Assembly: GCF_005222485.1 (NCBI RefSeq) | Contig: NZ_CP029078.1 | Coordinates: 4,801,501-4,865,500 of the forward strand | Direction of reading: 5' to 3' | From: Streptomyces griseoviridis | GTDB lineage: Bacteria > Actinomycetota > Actinomycetes > Streptomycetales > Streptomycetaceae | Length of the DNA: 64,000 bases | Shown: positions 8,682-20,378 of the stretch, one piece after another | Numbering within the stretch: position 1 is the stretch's first letter | How the letters are laid out: each line of letters opens with the position of its first letter | The notes under the pieces: generated by a model | The model's input: only the letters and a program-made list of their open reading frames with translations | What the model was told of the DNA's origin: nothing | Databases searched by the model: none | Translations under genes and position numbers: made by a program

Positions 8682-8794
8682 GGGCAACGGGCAACGGGCA
8701 GAGGGCAGAGGGCAGCGGGCAAGGCAAAGGGGCCTGATCCTGGTGATCAGGCCCCTTTGCCGCTCGCCACTCGCCACTCGCCGCTCGCCGCCCG
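8682..8794. repeat. Heptamer tandem arrays flanking a hairpin
   Basis: Six 7-bp units run from 8682 to 8723 (GGGCAAC twice, GGGCAGA twice, GGGCAGC, GGGCAAG). On the other side of the hairpin five run from 8760 to 8794 (CCGCTCG, CCACTCG twice, CCGCTCG, CCGCCCG). Read on the opposite strand the second array (CGAGTGG, CGAGCGG) resembles the first, so the whole is an imperfect extended inverted repeat. Confidence 0.75.
8724..8760. terminator. Bidirectional terminator hairpin
   Basis: A perfect 16-bp stem (8724-8739 with 8745-8760) closes a 5-nt loop between two convergent genes. There is no strong T-run, as is common in Streptomyces. Confidence 0.8.
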
Positions 8795-8803
8795 GCCGCC
8801 CGG

Positions 8804-11095
8804 CTACTTCGCCGGTTCCGGCTCCGGTGCGTTCTCCGGGTCCGTCTCGCCCGCCGGGGGCGGGTCGTCGGTCGGTGTCTTCACCGATTCGAGGAGGAGC
8901 TGGGAGACGTCGACGACCTGGATCGACTCCTTCGCCTTGCCGTCGTTCTTCTTGCCGTTGACCGAGTCGGTCAGCATGACCAGGCAGAACGGGCAGGCCG
9001 TGGAGACGATGTCGGGGTTGAGGGAGAGGGCCTCGTCGACGCGCTCGTTGTTGATGCGCTTGCCGATCCGCTCCTCCATCCACATCCGCGCGCCGCCCGC
9101 GCCGCAGCAGAAGCCGCGCTCCTTGTGGCGGTGCATCTCCTCGTTGCGCAGACCCGGGACGCTCGCGATGATCTCCCGCGGCGGGGTGTAGATCTTGTTG
9201 TGGCGGCCCAGGTAGCAGGGGTCGTGGTAGGTGATGAGGCCCTCGACCGGGGTGACCGGGACCAGCTTGCCCTCGTCGACGAGGTGCTGGAGGAGCTGGG
9301 TGTGGTGGATGACCTCGTAGTCGCCGCCGAGCTGCGGGTACTCGTTGCCGAGGGTGTTGAGGCAGTGCGGGCAGGTCGCGACGATCTTCTTCGCCGACCT
9401 GGGCTTCGCGGACTCGGGCAGGACCTTGCCCTCGTCGTCCGTCTCCTCGCCGAAGGCCATGTTGAGCGCGGCCACGTTCTCCATGCCCAGTTCCTGGAAC
9501 AGGGGCTCGTTGCCGAGGCGGCGGGCGGAGTCGCCGGTGCACTTCTCGTCGCCGCCCATGATCGCGAACTTGACGCCCGCGATGTGCAGCAGCTCGGCGA
9601 AGGCCTTCGTGGTCTTCTTGGCGCGGTCCTCCAGAGCGCCGGCGCAGCCGACCCAGTAGAGGTACTCGACCTCGGTGAGGTCCTCGATGTCGCGGCCGAC
9701 GACTGGGATCTCGAAGTCGACCTCCTTGGTCCACTCAAGGCGCTGCTTCTTGGCCAGCCCCCAGGGGTTGCCCTTCTTCTCCAGGTTCTTGAGCATCGTG
9801 CCCGCCTCGGACGGGAACGCGGACTCGATCATCACCTGGTAGCGGCGCATGTCGACGATGTGGTCGACGTGCTCGATGTCCACCGGGCACTGCTCGACGC
9901 AGGCGCCGCAGGTGGTGCAGGACCACAGGACGTCCGGGTCGATGACGCCGTTCTCCTCGGCGGTGCCGATCAGCGGGCGCTCCGCCTCGCCGAGGGCCGC
10001 CGCGGGGACGTCCTTCAGCTGCTCGGCGGACGCCTTCTCCTCGCCCTCCATGGTCTTGCCGCCGCCCGCGAGCAGGTAGGGCGCCTTGGCGTGGGCGTGG
10101 TCGCGCAGCGACATGATGAGGAGCTTCGGGGAGAGCGGCTTGCCGGTGTTCCAGGCCGGGCACTGCGACTGGCAGCGGCCGCACTCGGTGCAGGTGGAGA
10201 AGTCCAGCAGGCCCTTCCAGGAGAACTGCTCGACCTGGGAGACGCCGAAGACGTCGTCGTCGCCCGGGTCGGTGAAGTCGATGGGCTCGCCGCCCGAGGT
10301 CATCGGCAGCAGCGCGCCGAGCGCCGTGCCGCCCTGCGCGTCCCGCTTGAACCAGATGTTCGGGAAGGCCAGGAAGCGGTGCCAGGCGACGCCCATGTTG
10401 ATGTTCAGGGAGACCACGATCATCCACACGAAGGACGTGCCGATCTTGATCATCGCGGTGAGGTAGATCAGGTTCTGGAGCGTGCCGACGCCGAGTCCCT
10501 TGAAGGCGAGGACCAGCGGGTACGACGCGAAGTACGACGCCTCGTAGCCGTCGACGTGGTGGATCGCGCCCTCCAGGCCGCGCAGCACGTAGATGGCGAG
10601 GCCGATGGTGAGGATGACGTACTCGACGAAGTACGCCTGGCCGGACTTGGAGCCCGCGAAGCGGGACTTGCGGCCGGGGCGCGACGGCAGGCTCAGTAGC
10701 CGGACGGTGATCAGCACCAGGATGCCGAGGACCGTCATGACGCCGATGAACTCGGTGTACATCTCGAACGGCGGGAAGTCGCCGATGACCGGCAGCACCC
10801 AGTCGGCCTTGAAGAGTTGGCCGAACGCCTGTGCGAGGGTGGGCGGCAGCGTGAGGAAGCCGACGGCGACGAACCAGTGGGCGAATCCGACGATGCCCCA
10901 GCGGTTCATCCGGGTGTGGCCGAGGAACTCCTTCACCAGCGTCACGCTGCGCTGGTAGGGGTTGTCGGTCCGGCTGCCCGCGGGGAGTGGCTGGCCGAGC
11001 TTGAAATACCGGACGAACTGGCCGATCGCGCGTGCGATGAGCGCGACGCCGACCACGGTCAGAACCAGCGACACGATGATCGCGGCGAGTTGCAT
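8804..11095 (-). CDS. Membrane-bound (Fe-S) oxidoreductase, HdrD/GlpC-like
   Basis: Large electron-transfer protein of 763 residues. The N-terminal 270 residues hold about five membrane helices (for example LAAIIVSLVLTVVGVALIA), resembling a heme-b membrane subunit. Two 4Fe-4S motifs follow: CTECGRCQSQCP near residue 305 and CTTCGACVEQCP near 390. The C-terminal half has the two CCG-type cysteine-rich domains (YWVGCAGALEDR, DPCYLGRHNK, GFCCGAGGARMW) typical of heterodisulfide-reductase subunit D-like proteins. It likely passes electrons between a quinone pool and an unknown donor. ATG 11095 follows a GAGGAGC site; an in-frame ATG at 11155 lacks one. An imperfect palindrome with TTAC/GTAA ends lies near 11150-11170 in the upstream region. 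Confidence 0.88.
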   Translation of the reverse strand: MQLAAIIVSLVLTVVGVALIARAIGQFVRYFKLGQPLPAGSRTDNPYQRSVTLVKEFLGHTRMNRWGIVGFAHWFVAVGFLTLPPTLAQAFGQLFKADWVLPVIGDFPPFEMYTEFIGVMTVLGILVLITVRLLSLPSRPGRKSRFAGSKSGQAYFVEYVILTIGLAIYVLRGLEGAIHHVDGYEASYFASYPLVLAFKGLGVGTLQNLIYLTAMIKIGTSFVWMIVVSLNINMGVAWHRFLAFPNIWFKRDAQGGTALGALLPMTSGGEPIDFTDPGDDDVFGVSQVEQFSWKGLLDFSTCTECGRCQSQCPAWNTGKPLSPKLLIMSLRDHAHAKAPYLLAGGGKTMEGEEKASAEQLKDVPAAALGEAERPLIGTAEENGVIDPDVLWSCTTCGACVEQCPVDIEHVDHIVDMRRYQVMIESAFPSEAGTMLKNLEKKGNPWGLAKKQRLEWTKEVDFEIPVVGRDIEDLTEVEYLYWVGCAGALEDRAKKTTKAFAELLHIAGVKFAIMGGDEKCTGDSARRLGNEPLFQELGMENVAALNMAFGEETDDEGKVLPESAKPRSAKKIVATCPHCLNTLGNEYPQLGGDYEVIHHTQLLQHLVDEGKLVPVTPVEGLITYHDPCYLGRHNKIYTPPREIIASVPGLRNEEMHRHKERGFCCGAGGARMWMEERIGKRINNERVDEALSLNPDIVSTACPFCLVMLTDSVNGKKNDGKAKESIQVVDVSQLLLESVKTPTDDPPPAGETDPENAPEPEPAK

Positions 11096-11320
11096 GGGGG
11101 CTCCTCGGGCCTGCGAGGGGGAGATCCGTCGTTCGGTGACGTCTCTCAACGCCATTACTAAGCGGTAACTTATGGGTTCGGTCCGAGACTACCCCCATCC
11201 CCGGTCCGCACTGTAGCGGGGCGCGGGGTGATCTCGGTCGCTGAGGGTTGCCTTAAGATCCGAAAAGATCTGAACGTGTTATTCGTACCAAATCGATGGA
11301 TTCACGCCTAATTTAGTTCC

Positions 11321-12349
11321 GTGCTCTACGGGATCGCCGCCGCCACCGCCGCCCTGCTCCTCGCCGCCGTCCTCACCGCCCTGCTCCGGCTGCCCGCCCG
11401 CCGCCTCGGCATGCTCGACCGCCGCAGGCAGCGCCCCGTGCCGCTGGCCGGCGGCACCGCCGTCGTCCTCGCCTGCTGTCTTGTCGCGGGCGCGGGTGCC
11501 TGGACCGGTGTGGCGCCCCTGGGCGCCGGGATCGGCCGGCTCCTGGTCGCGGGCGCCGCCGTCGCCGCGCTCGGCCTGGTCGCCGACGTGCGCCGGATCA
11601 AGGCCAGGCTGCTGGTCGGCGGGACGGCGGTGGCGGCGGCCTGTGTGGTGCCCTACCAGGCGACCGGGGTGGCCGGCGGGCTGCTTGCCGTCGGCTGGAT
11701 CGTCTTCGTGACCGTCTCCTTCAGGGCCCTCGACCACGCCGACGCGCTGGCCGGCACCACCGGCGTGGTGACCGCCTTCGCGGTCGGCGCCTGTGCCGCC
11801 GCCGAGGCGCTCGACGGGCTCGCGGTGCTGCTGAGCGTGCTGGCCGCCGCGCTGACCGGGTTCCTGATGCACAACTGGCACCCCGCGCGCGTGGCGCTCG
11901 GCGCCGGCGGCTCGCTGTTCACCGGGTTCGTGCTGGCCGCCGCCGCCGTGCACAGCCGCGCCGGGCACGGGCTCGTGGCCAGCGCGGGCGTGCTGTTCGC
12001 GCTCACCGCGCTCGGCTCGGCCGACGTGCTGCTCGTGGTGCTGTCCAGGCGGCTGGCCGGACGGCCGCTGCTGCGCGGCGGCCCCGACCATCTCGCGCAC
12101 CGGCTGCGGCGGCTCGGGCTGACCCCGCAGGGGGTGACCGTGCTCCTCGGGCTCGGCGGGTTCGCGGGTGTGTTCGTCGGGGTGCTCGCGCACCTCGGCT
12201 GGATCGCCGGGTCCGGGGGGTTCTGGGCGGTCGCCGGGCTCCTGCTGCTCGCCGCGGTCGTCTTCGCGTTGCTGCGGATTCCGGTGTACGGGCCGCGACG
12301 CTCGGTGTCGACGCAGGTCAGAGGCCAGTTGCGTGTAAGGAACGGATAA
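11321..12349 (+). CDS. MraY/WecA-like membrane protein lacking key catalytic aspartates
   Basis: Polytopic membrane protein of 342 residues with about 10 hydrophobic helices, laid out like undecaprenyl-phosphate sugar-1-phosphate transferases. Recognisable landmarks are changed. The Asp-Asp motif normally reading GLxDD is GLVADVRRIKA. The NxxDGxDGLA motif is FRALDHADALAGT. The GDAGS loop is LGAGGSLFTGF. The HHR-type loop is partly kept (GPDHLAHRLRRLG). Loss of these acidic residues suggests a non-catalytic or divergent enzyme. GTG 11321 follows an AT-rich -10-like element (TAATTT, 11310-11315), suggesting a leaderless start. It lies directly upstream of the dnaK operator region, in the same direction. 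Confidence 0.7.
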   Translation: MLYGIAAATAALLLAAVLTALLRLPARRLGMLDRRRQRPVPLAGGTAVVLACCLVAGAGAWTGVAPLGAGIGRLLVAGAAVAALGLVADVRRIKARLLVGGTAVAAACVVPYQATGVAGGLLAVGWIVFVTVSFRALDHADALAGTTGVVTAFAVGACAAAEALDGLAVLLSVLAAALTGFLMHNWHPARVALGAGGSLFTGFVLAAAAVHSRAGHGLVASAGVLFALTALGSADVLLVVLSRRLAGRPLLRGGPDHLAHRLRRLGLTPQGVTVLLGLGGFAGVFVGVLAHLGWIAGSGGFWAVAGLLLLAAVVFALLRIPVYGPRRSVSTQVRGQLRVRNG

Positions 12350-12351
12350 GA

Positions 12352-14938
<2,587 letters not shown>

Positions 14939-14971
14939 CACGGACACCGAGCGGAAGGAGGGGCGTCGAGG

Positions 14972-16162
14972 ATGAGCACCAAGGACTTCATCGAGAAGGA
15001 CTACTACAAGGTCCTCGGCGTCCCCAAGGACGCCACCGAGGCGGAGATCAAGAAGGCGTACCGGAAGCTCGCCCGCGAGTTCCACCCGGACGCCAACAAG
15101 GGAAACGCCAGGGCCGAGGAGCGCTTCAAGGAGATCTCCGAGGCGAACGACGTCCTCGGAGACGCCAAGAAGCGCAAGGAGTACGACGAGGCGCGCGCCC
15201 TCTTCGGCAACGGCGGATACCGCGCCGGGCCCGGCGGGGCGAACGGCGGCAGCTACAACTTCGACTTCGGTGACCTCTTCGGAGGCGGACCCCAGCCGGG
15301 CGGCCAGGGTTCGGGGGCCGGCGGCTTCGGCGGCGGGCTCGGTGACGTCTTCGGGGGCCTGTTCAACCGGGGTGGCGGCGGCGGTCCGCGCACCCAGCCG
15401 CGGCGCGGCCAGGACATCGAGTCCGAGGTGACCCTCAGCTTCACCGAGGCGATCGAGGGCGCGACGGTCCCGCTGCGGATGTCCTCCCAGGCCGCGTGCA
15501 AGGCCTGTTCGGGCACCGGCGACAAGAACGGCAACCCGCGGGTCTGCCCGACCTGTGTCGGCACCGGCCAGGTGGCGCGCGGTTCGGGCGGCGGCTTCTC
15601 GCTCACCGACCCGTGCCCCGACTGCAAGGGCCGCGGCCTGATCGCCGAGGAACCCTGCGAGGTCTGCCACGGCAGCGGCCGGGCCAAGTCGTCGCGCACC
15701 ATGCAGGTCCGCATCCCCGCCGGGGTGTCGGACGGGCAGCGCATCCGGCTGCGCGGCAAGGGCGCTCCGGGCGAGCGCGGCGGTCCCGGTGGCGATCTGT
15801 ACGTCACCGTGCACGTCGGCGCGCACCCGGTCTTCGGCCGCAAGGACGACAACCTGACGGTGACGGTCCCGGTGACGTTCGCCGAGGCCGCGCTCGGCGG
15901 CGAGGTCAGGGTGCCCACCCTGGGCGGGCCGCCGGTCACCCTGAAGCTGCCGCCCGGCACGCCCAACGGCCGCACCATGCGGGCCCGCGGGAAGGGCGCC
16001 TTCCGCAAGGACGGCACCCGGGGCGATCTGCTGGTCACCGTCGAGGTGAGTGTTCCGACCGGCCTGACGGGGAAGGCTCGTGACGCGCTGGAGGCGTATC
16101 GCGAGGCGACCGCGGGCGAGGATCCGCGGGCCGATCTGTTCCAGGCCGCGAAGGGAGCTTGA
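14972..16162 (+). CDS. dnaJ: Co-chaperone DnaJ
   Basis: Type I J-protein of 396 residues that delivers substrates to DnaK and stimulates its ATPase. The J domain has the HPD tripeptide ([10 protein letters not shown]) at about residue 39. A Gly/Phe-rich region follows (about 75-140), then four zinc-binding repeats [24 protein letters not shown] and CEVCHGSG, and the C-terminal beta-sandwich domains. All zinc ligands are intact. GGAAGGAGG precedes the ATG by a normal distance. It is third in the dnaK operon. Confidence 0.98.
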   Translation: MSTKDFIEKDYYKVLGVPKDATEAEIKKAYRKLAREFHPDANKGNARAEERFKEISEANDVLGDAKKRKEYDEARALFGNGGYRAGPGGANGGSYNFDFGDLFGGGPQPGGQGSGAGGFGGGLGDVFGGLFNRGGGGGPRTQPRRGQDIESEVTLSFTEAIEGATVPLRMSSQAACKACSGTGDKNGNPRVCPTCVGTGQVARGSGGGFSLTDPCPDCKGRGLIAEEPCEVCHGSGRAKSSRTMQVRIPAGVSDGQRIRLRGKGAPGERGGPGGDLYVTVHVGAHPVFGRKDDNLTVTVPVTFAEAALGGEVRVPTLGGPPVTLKLPPGTPNGRTMRARGKGAFRKDGTRGDLLVTVEVSVPTGLTGKARDALEAYREATAGEDPRADLFQAAKGA

Positions 16163-16167
16163 TCGAG

Positions 16168-16620
16168 ATGGACGGCCGTCGACGTAATCCGTATGAACTG
16201 ACGGAGGAGACCCCGGTCTACGTCATCTCGGTGGCGGCCCAGCTCTCCGGACTGCACCCGCAGACCTTGCGCCAGTACGACCGTCTGGGTCTGGTCTCCC
16301 CCGACCGCACCCCCGGGCGGGGCCGGCGCTACTCGGCCCGTGACATCGAACTGCTCCGCCAGGTGCAGCAGTTGTCGCAGGACGAGGGCATCAACCTGGC
16401 CGGCATCAAGCGGATCATCGAACTGGAGAACCAGGTGATCGCGCTTCAGCAGCGCGTCGCCGAACTCCAGTCGGCGGTGGACGGCGCGGCGACGGCCATG
16501 CGGCAGCGCGAGGCCGCGGTGCACGCCTCCTACCGGCGGGACCTGGTCCCGTACCAGGAGGTGCACCAGTCGAGCGCGCTGGTGGTGTGGCGGCCGAAGC
16601 GCCAGCAGTCCACGGACTGA
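16168..16620 (+). CDS. hspR: Heat-shock repressor HspR (MerR family)
   Basis: MerR-type DNA-binding protein of 150 residues that represses dnaK and clpB through HAIR sites, with DnaK as corepressor. The winged helix begins VYVISVAAQLSGLHPQTLRQ, includes YDRLGLVSPDRT and GRGRRYSARDIELL, and continues into a helix for dimerisation (ELENQVIALQQRVAELQ). ATG 16168 is used because MDGRRRNPYELTEETP is the known type of N-terminus; a TTG at 16159 overlaps the dnaJ stop. As last gene of the operon it closes an autoregulatory loop, and three HAIR sites lie in this window. Confidence 0.97.
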   Translation: MDGRRRNPYELTEETPVYVISVAAQLSGLHPQTLRQYDRLGLVSPDRTPGRGRRYSARDIELLRQVQQLSQDEGINLAGIKRIIELENQVIALQQRVAELQSAVDGAATAMRQREAAVHASYRRDLVPYQEVHQSSALVVWRPKRQQSTD

Positions 16621-16633
16621 CGCCGACGCGAGG

Positions 16634-16671
16634 GAAGGGCCCGGAGGTTCACGCGAACCCCCGGGCCCTTC
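16634..16671 (+). terminator. Terminator of the dnaK operon
   Basis: GAAGGGCCCGG pairs with CCGGGCCCTTC around an inner stem GGTTC/GAACC with an ACGC loop. It starts 14 nt after the hspR stop. Confidence 0.88.
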
Positions 16672-16935
16672 GTCGTGCGGTGCGGAATCGCGGCGCGCAC
16701 GGGGTGTGGCTGAATTCGTTCGGTATATCGATCGACTGCTGAAACGATTTCGCGCTGTTGTATGGAGAGTCAGTAAAGGCAGTGCGCAGATGGTTACTTG
16801 AGTGCTTCACATCCGCACGGACCGTGGTGTTGCCCACTCGTTAAGTGATTCCGCTTGACGCCCAGGGGCGTATCCGCGTTGTCTTTTCAGTCATCTGGGC
16901 CGCACAGCTGCGCCCGCGTCCGGAAGGCACCAGAA
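16672..16935 (+). other. Lower-GC intergenic region before the sugar-binding lipoprotein
   Basis: No gene is seen here. It holds AT-richer sequence expected for a promoter, a short palindrome-like GAAACGATTTC (about 16741-16751) that resembles a LacI-family half-operator, and a lone CTTGAGT half-HAIR (16797-16803) without its partner. The lipoprotein ribosome-binding site GGAAGG is at 16922-16927. Confidence 0.4.
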
Positions 16936-18054
16936 GTGATCACCCCCATGCGCCGTACCGCCATAGCCGTGGCCGCGTCCACGCTGACCTTCTCGCTGAC
17001 CGCCTGCGGAGCGCTGAACGTCTCGGGGGACAGCAGCTCGGCGAGCCCGACCAAGGGCGACGACGTCACCATCGGCCTGCTCCTGCCGGAGAAGGCCAAC
17101 ACCCGGTACGAGAACTTCGACTACCCGATCATCAAGGAGAAGGTCGCCTCCCTCACCGACGACAAGGGCAAGGTCGACTACGCCAACGCCGACCAGGACG
17201 CGGACAAGCAGGCGACCCAGATGCAGCGGATGATCGACGACAAGGTCGACATCATCCTGCTCGACGCGGTCGACTCGCACGCCATCGCCGCCCAGGTCAC
17301 CAAGGCCAAGGAGGCCGGCATCCCGGTCATCGCCTACGACCGGCTCGCCGAGGGCCCCATCGACGCCTACATCTCCTTCGACAACGAACTCGTCGGCGAG
17401 GTGCAGGGCCGCACCCTGATGGACGCGCTCGGCCAGGACTCCGACAGCTCCGCCAAGATCGTCATGATGAACGGCTCGCCGACCGACCCGAACGCCAAGC
17501 AGTTCAAGGCGGGCGCGATGTCCGAGCTGAACGGCAAGGTGACGATCGCCAGGTCCTACGACACCAAGGACTGGAAGCCGGAGAACGCCGAGGCCAACAT
17601 GACGGCCGCGATCGACGCGATCGGCAAGGACAACATCGCCGGCGTCTACTCCGCCAACGACGGCATGGCCGGCGGCATCCTCAAGGCCCTCCAGAACGCC
17701 GGTGTGACCGACCTGCCGCCCATCACCGGCCAGGACGCGGAGCTGGACGCGGTGCGCCGGATCGTCGCCGGTGAGCAGTACATGAGCGTCTACAAGTCGT
17801 ACCCGCAGGAGGCCGAGGCCGCCGCGCAGATGGCCGTCGCCAAGGTCCGCGGCCACGACATCCAGTTCGACGCGCTCACCCAGGACACCGTCGACAGCCC
17901 CACCGCCAAGGAGATCCCGGCCCAGCTCGTCACCGTGACCGCGCTGACGAAGAAGAACATCAAGTCGACGGTCGTCTCGGACGGCATCTACAAGGTCGCC
18001 GACATCTGCGCCGGCAAGTACAAGCCGGCCTGCGCCGCCATCGGCCTCAACTGA
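16936..18054 (+). CDS. Sugar ABC transporter substrate-binding lipoprotein (xylose/ribose type)
   Basis: Exported lipoprotein of 372 residues of the periplasmic-binding type I family. The signal peptide ends LTFSLTACG with the lipidated Cys near residue 24. The mature part reads VTIGLLLPEKANTRYENFDY, then VDIILLDAVDSHAIAAQV and GIPVIAYDRL, matching XylF/RbsB-type pentose or hexose binding proteins. GTG 16936 has GGAAGG at a good distance; ATG 16948 is further away. No permease or ATPase gene is adjacent, so it is an orphan that must share a transporter or act in sensing. The C-terminus has a Cys pair (DICAGKYKPACA). Confidence 0.9.
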   Translation: MITPMRRTAIAVAASTLTFSLTACGALNVSGDSSSASPTKGDDVTIGLLLPEKANTRYENFDYPIIKEKVASLTDDKGKVDYANADQDADKQATQMQRMIDDKVDIILLDAVDSHAIAAQVTKAKEAGIPVIAYDRLAEGPIDAYISFDNELVGEVQGRTLMDALGQDSDSSAKIVMMNGSPTDPNAKQFKAGAMSELNGKVTIARSYDTKDWKPENAEANMTAAIDAIGKDNIAGVYSANDGMAGGILKALQNAGVTDLPPITGQDAELDAVRRIVAGEQYMSVYKSYPQEAEAAAQMAVAKVRGHDIQFDALTQDTVDSPTAKEIPAQLVTVTALTKKNIKSTVVSDGIYKVADICAGKYKPACAAIGLN

Positions 18055-18384
18055 CCTGCTCGGCAAGGGGGTTCGCGCCGTCGACGGGCGGGCCCGCCGA
18101 GGTCGTTACGTCCCGTTCCGGGGGCCGGGATCCAGCCACAGGAGCCGGCCCCCGGCGCCGTTCCCGCCCGCGCACGCGCCGGGGCGCGCGACACCCACCC
18201 ACGCGCCCGGAAACGGGCGCCGACCCCCATCAGGTTGTTGCAAGTCGGCCGACGGAGGCCCGTACATACCCGTACACACCAGTGGATTGCGCTGCCCGCC
18301 CCGGGCCGGCCCGTGTTGCGGAGCCGGGTGTGTCCGCGCATAGTTGCGCTGCGGAAGACGCGGGAACCGGGGGTGAAATGGGCG
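18055..18384 (+). other. Intergenic region with a terminator-like hairpin
   Basis: No convincing gene. GCGCCCG-GAAA-CGGGCGC (18203-18220) is a 7-bp stem with a GNRA tetraloop and could end transcription from the lipoprotein gene. The last 100 bases should carry the promoter of the LuxR-type gene; no clear hexamers were identified. Confidence 0.45.
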
Positions 18385-19416
18385 ATGGCCGGGCACGGGA
18401 CGGAGGAACATCCGCACGGTGCCGACCGACTCTGCGACGCCGGGGACCGCGTGTACTCCCGGGCCGTACGGCGGGGTCGGCTGCCGCGCCGCGACGCCGA
18501 GCCGGTGCCGTGCCTGCTCGACCTCGCGCTGCTGCACCCCGACCCCGACGACATGGACTGGCTGGTGCCGACCTCCCCGCAGGAGGTCATGACCCGGCTG
18601 CTGCGCGGGGTGCACGACGAGGTCAGCGCCAGCCAGCGCCGGGTGGGTTCGGCGGTGGCCGCCTTCGAGTGGTACGCCGCGCTCGGCCCGACCGAACGCC
18701 CGGGGGCCGGTGAGGGCGCCGCCATCCGCGTCCTCGACGGACTCGCGCGCATCCAGGCCGCGATGGACGAGGCGACCGAGGCGTGCACCCGCGAGGTGCT
18801 CACCGTGCAGCCGGGCGGCATCCGCCCCGAGCACGAACTGACCGAGGGACTGCACCGGGCGCTGGCCCTGCGCGCCCGGGGCGTGCGCATGAAGGACCTC
18901 TACACCCATGTGGCCCGGCACGGGCACGGCCTGCTCAACTACCTGGAGCTGATGGGCGACGCCGTGGAGGCAAGGAGCCTCGACGAGGTCATCGACCGGC
19001 TCATCCTGTTCGACCGCACGGTGGCGTTCATCCCCGCCAACGCCGACCGCACCCTCGCCCTCGAACTGCGCCACCCGGCCCTCGTCGGCTATCTCGCCAC
19101 CACCTTCGACCGGCTGTGGCGGCTGGCGATCCCGCTGACCGCGCCGCTGCCCGACACCGGCATCGAGGGCATCTCGCACCGCGAGCAGTCCATCGCCGCG
19201 CTGCTCGCCGAGGGCCACCAGGACGCGGTGATCGCCGAGCGGCTCGGGATCAGCGTGCGCACCTGCCGGGCCCACATCGCCCGGCTGTCGGAGACCCTCG
19301 GCGCGGCCAGCCGCACCCAACTGGGCGTCAGGATCGCCCAGGTGGGCCTGGAGGGGCCGCGCGACCCGGCGGACCGCGTCAGTCTTCCTGATCAAGGATC
19401 CCCGACCGTCCGATGA
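18385..19416 (+). CDS. LuxR-type HTH regulator, paralog 1
   Basis: Cytoplasmic transcription regulator of 343 residues. The N-terminal and central parts contain VLTVQPGGIRPEHELTEGL, a REARSLDE-like turn and DRTVAFIPANADRTLALELR, a sensory region seen in many Streptomyces LuxR proteins and partly resembling TrmB/PLD-like domains. The C-terminal GerE-type helix-turn-helix is ISHREQSIAALLAEGHQDAV followed by IAERLGISVRTCRAHIARL. ATG 18385 aligns with the N-termini of its two paralogs; GTG 18373 is an alternative. The 3' end overlaps the oppositely oriented paralog 2 by 38 bp. Probably controls the peptide operon at 21475, by proximity only. Confidence 0.85.
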   Translation: MAGHGTEEHPHGADRLCDAGDRVYSRAVRRGRLPRRDAEPVPCLLDLALLHPDPDDMDWLVPTSPQEVMTRLLRGVHDEVSASQRRVGSAVAAFEWYAALGPTERPGAGEGAAIRVLDGLARIQAAMDEATEACTREVLTVQPGGIRPEHELTEGLHRALALRARGVRMKDLYTHVARHGHGLLNYLELMGDAVEARSLDEVIDRLILFDRTVAFIPANADRTLALELRHPALVGYLATTFDRLWRLAIPLTAPLPDTGIEGISHREQSIAALLAEGHQDAVIAERLGISVRTCRAHIARLSETLGAASRTQLGVRIAQVGLEGPRDPADRVSLPDQGSPTVR

Positions 19417-20353
19417 GGTAGCCGAGCTGCGCCCGGCTCTCGCTGCCCAGCGTCGCCGCGAGCTTGGCGATGTGCACCCGGGCGGTCCTGACGTTCATCC
19501 CGAGCCGGTCCGCGATCACCGCGTCGGTGTGGCCCTCCACCAGCAGCACCGCTATCGCCCGCTGGCGGGCCGTCACCCCGCCGCGGGCGGGCGGCGCCGC
19601 GGCCCGCGGGTACATCGGCACGGCCAGCGGCCACAGCCGCTCGAAGGTGGTCGTCAGATAGTCGACCAGCGGACGGTGGCGCAGTTCGAGGGCGAGGGTG
19701 CGCTCCGGGTTGGCGGGGATGAACGCCACCGTGCGGTCGAGGACGATGAGCCGGTCGGGCACCTCGTCGAGGGTGCGCACCTCGACGTCGCCGTCGAGCA
19801 GCTCGTAGTGGGCGAGGACGGCCGGGTCGTGGCGGGTGGTGTGCTGGTAGAGGGTCCGCATCCGGCCACCCCGGTCGAGGAGTTCCTGCTCCTTCGGCAG
19901 GACCACGGCCAGGATCGACGGCGGCCGCTTGCCGCCCGGCTGGATGGTGAGGACCTCCTCGGCGGCGCGGAGCATGGCGTGCCCGATCGCGTCGTTGATC
20001 CGGTCGGCGCCGCTGAGCAGGGTGATGCCCGGGGCGTCGGCCGCGCCCGAGGTGCCCGCGCCCAGTTCGAGGAGGGGTTCGAACGCCTCCGCGAGCCGGG
20101 TCTCCGCCCGGCGTCTGCGGGCGATGTCCTCGGCGGCGGTGCGCAGCAGCCGGGGCAGCGCCAGGGCGGGCGGTACCGGACGCAGCCGGTGCGGGGCGTC
20201 CAGGTCGGGGCGGAGCAGCCCGGCGTGCAGCACGCACGGCACCGCGGCGGCCTCGGGCTCGGGGACCCCGCCCTCCCGCAGGGCGCGGGCGTACAGGGCA
20301 AGGCCCGCCGCGCACGGTTCGTCCGTGCCGTGCGGGTGCGCCGGTGTCGTCAC
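19379..20353 (-). CDS. LuxR-type HTH regulator, paralog 2
   Basis: Regulator of 324 residues built like its neighbours: sensory region with VLTIQPGGKRPPSILAVV and DRTVAFIPANPERTLALELR, then a GerE-type helix-turn-helix (VTARQRAIAVLLVEGHTDAV and IADRLGMNVRTARVHIAKL). The GTG at 20353 has a purine-rich site (GGGAGACGGAG) upstream. It starts 25 nt after the stop of paralog 3, so the two form an operon transcribed away from the DSTW-peptide operon. The coding end overlaps paralog 1. The strong similarity of the three proteins points to local duplication. Confidence 0.85.
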   Translation of the reverse strand: MTTPAHPHGTDEPCAAGLALYARALREGGVPEPEAAAVPCVLHAGLLRPDLDAPHRLRPVPPALALPRLLRTAAEDIARRRRAETRLAEAFEPLLELGAGTSGAADAPGITLLSGADRINDAIGHAMLRAAEEVLTIQPGGKRPPSILAVVLPKEQELLDRGGRMRTLYQHTTRHDPAVLAHYELLDGDVEVRTLDEVPDRLIVLDRTVAFIPANPERTLALELRHRPLVDYLTTTFERLWPLAVPMYPRAAAPPARGGVTARQRAIAVLLVEGHTDAVIADRLGMNVRTARVHIAKLAATLGSESRAQLGYLIGRSGILDQED

Positions 20354-20378
20354 GGCCGTCTCACTCCGTCTCCCGGGG

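Noticed and set aside
8724..8760. Riboswitch or small RNA at the hairpin near 8740
   Set aside because: It is a simple perfect stem at convergent gene ends, best explained as a terminator.
9125..10699. Plus-strand ORF of 524 codons opposite the Fe-S oxidoreductase
   Set aside because: It mirrors the coding strand of a well-supported gene and has no recognisable domain.
16797..16803. Possible HspR site before the sugar-binding lipoprotein
   Set aside because: Only a CTTGAGT half is present; the ACTCAAG partner at the required 7-bp spacing is missing.
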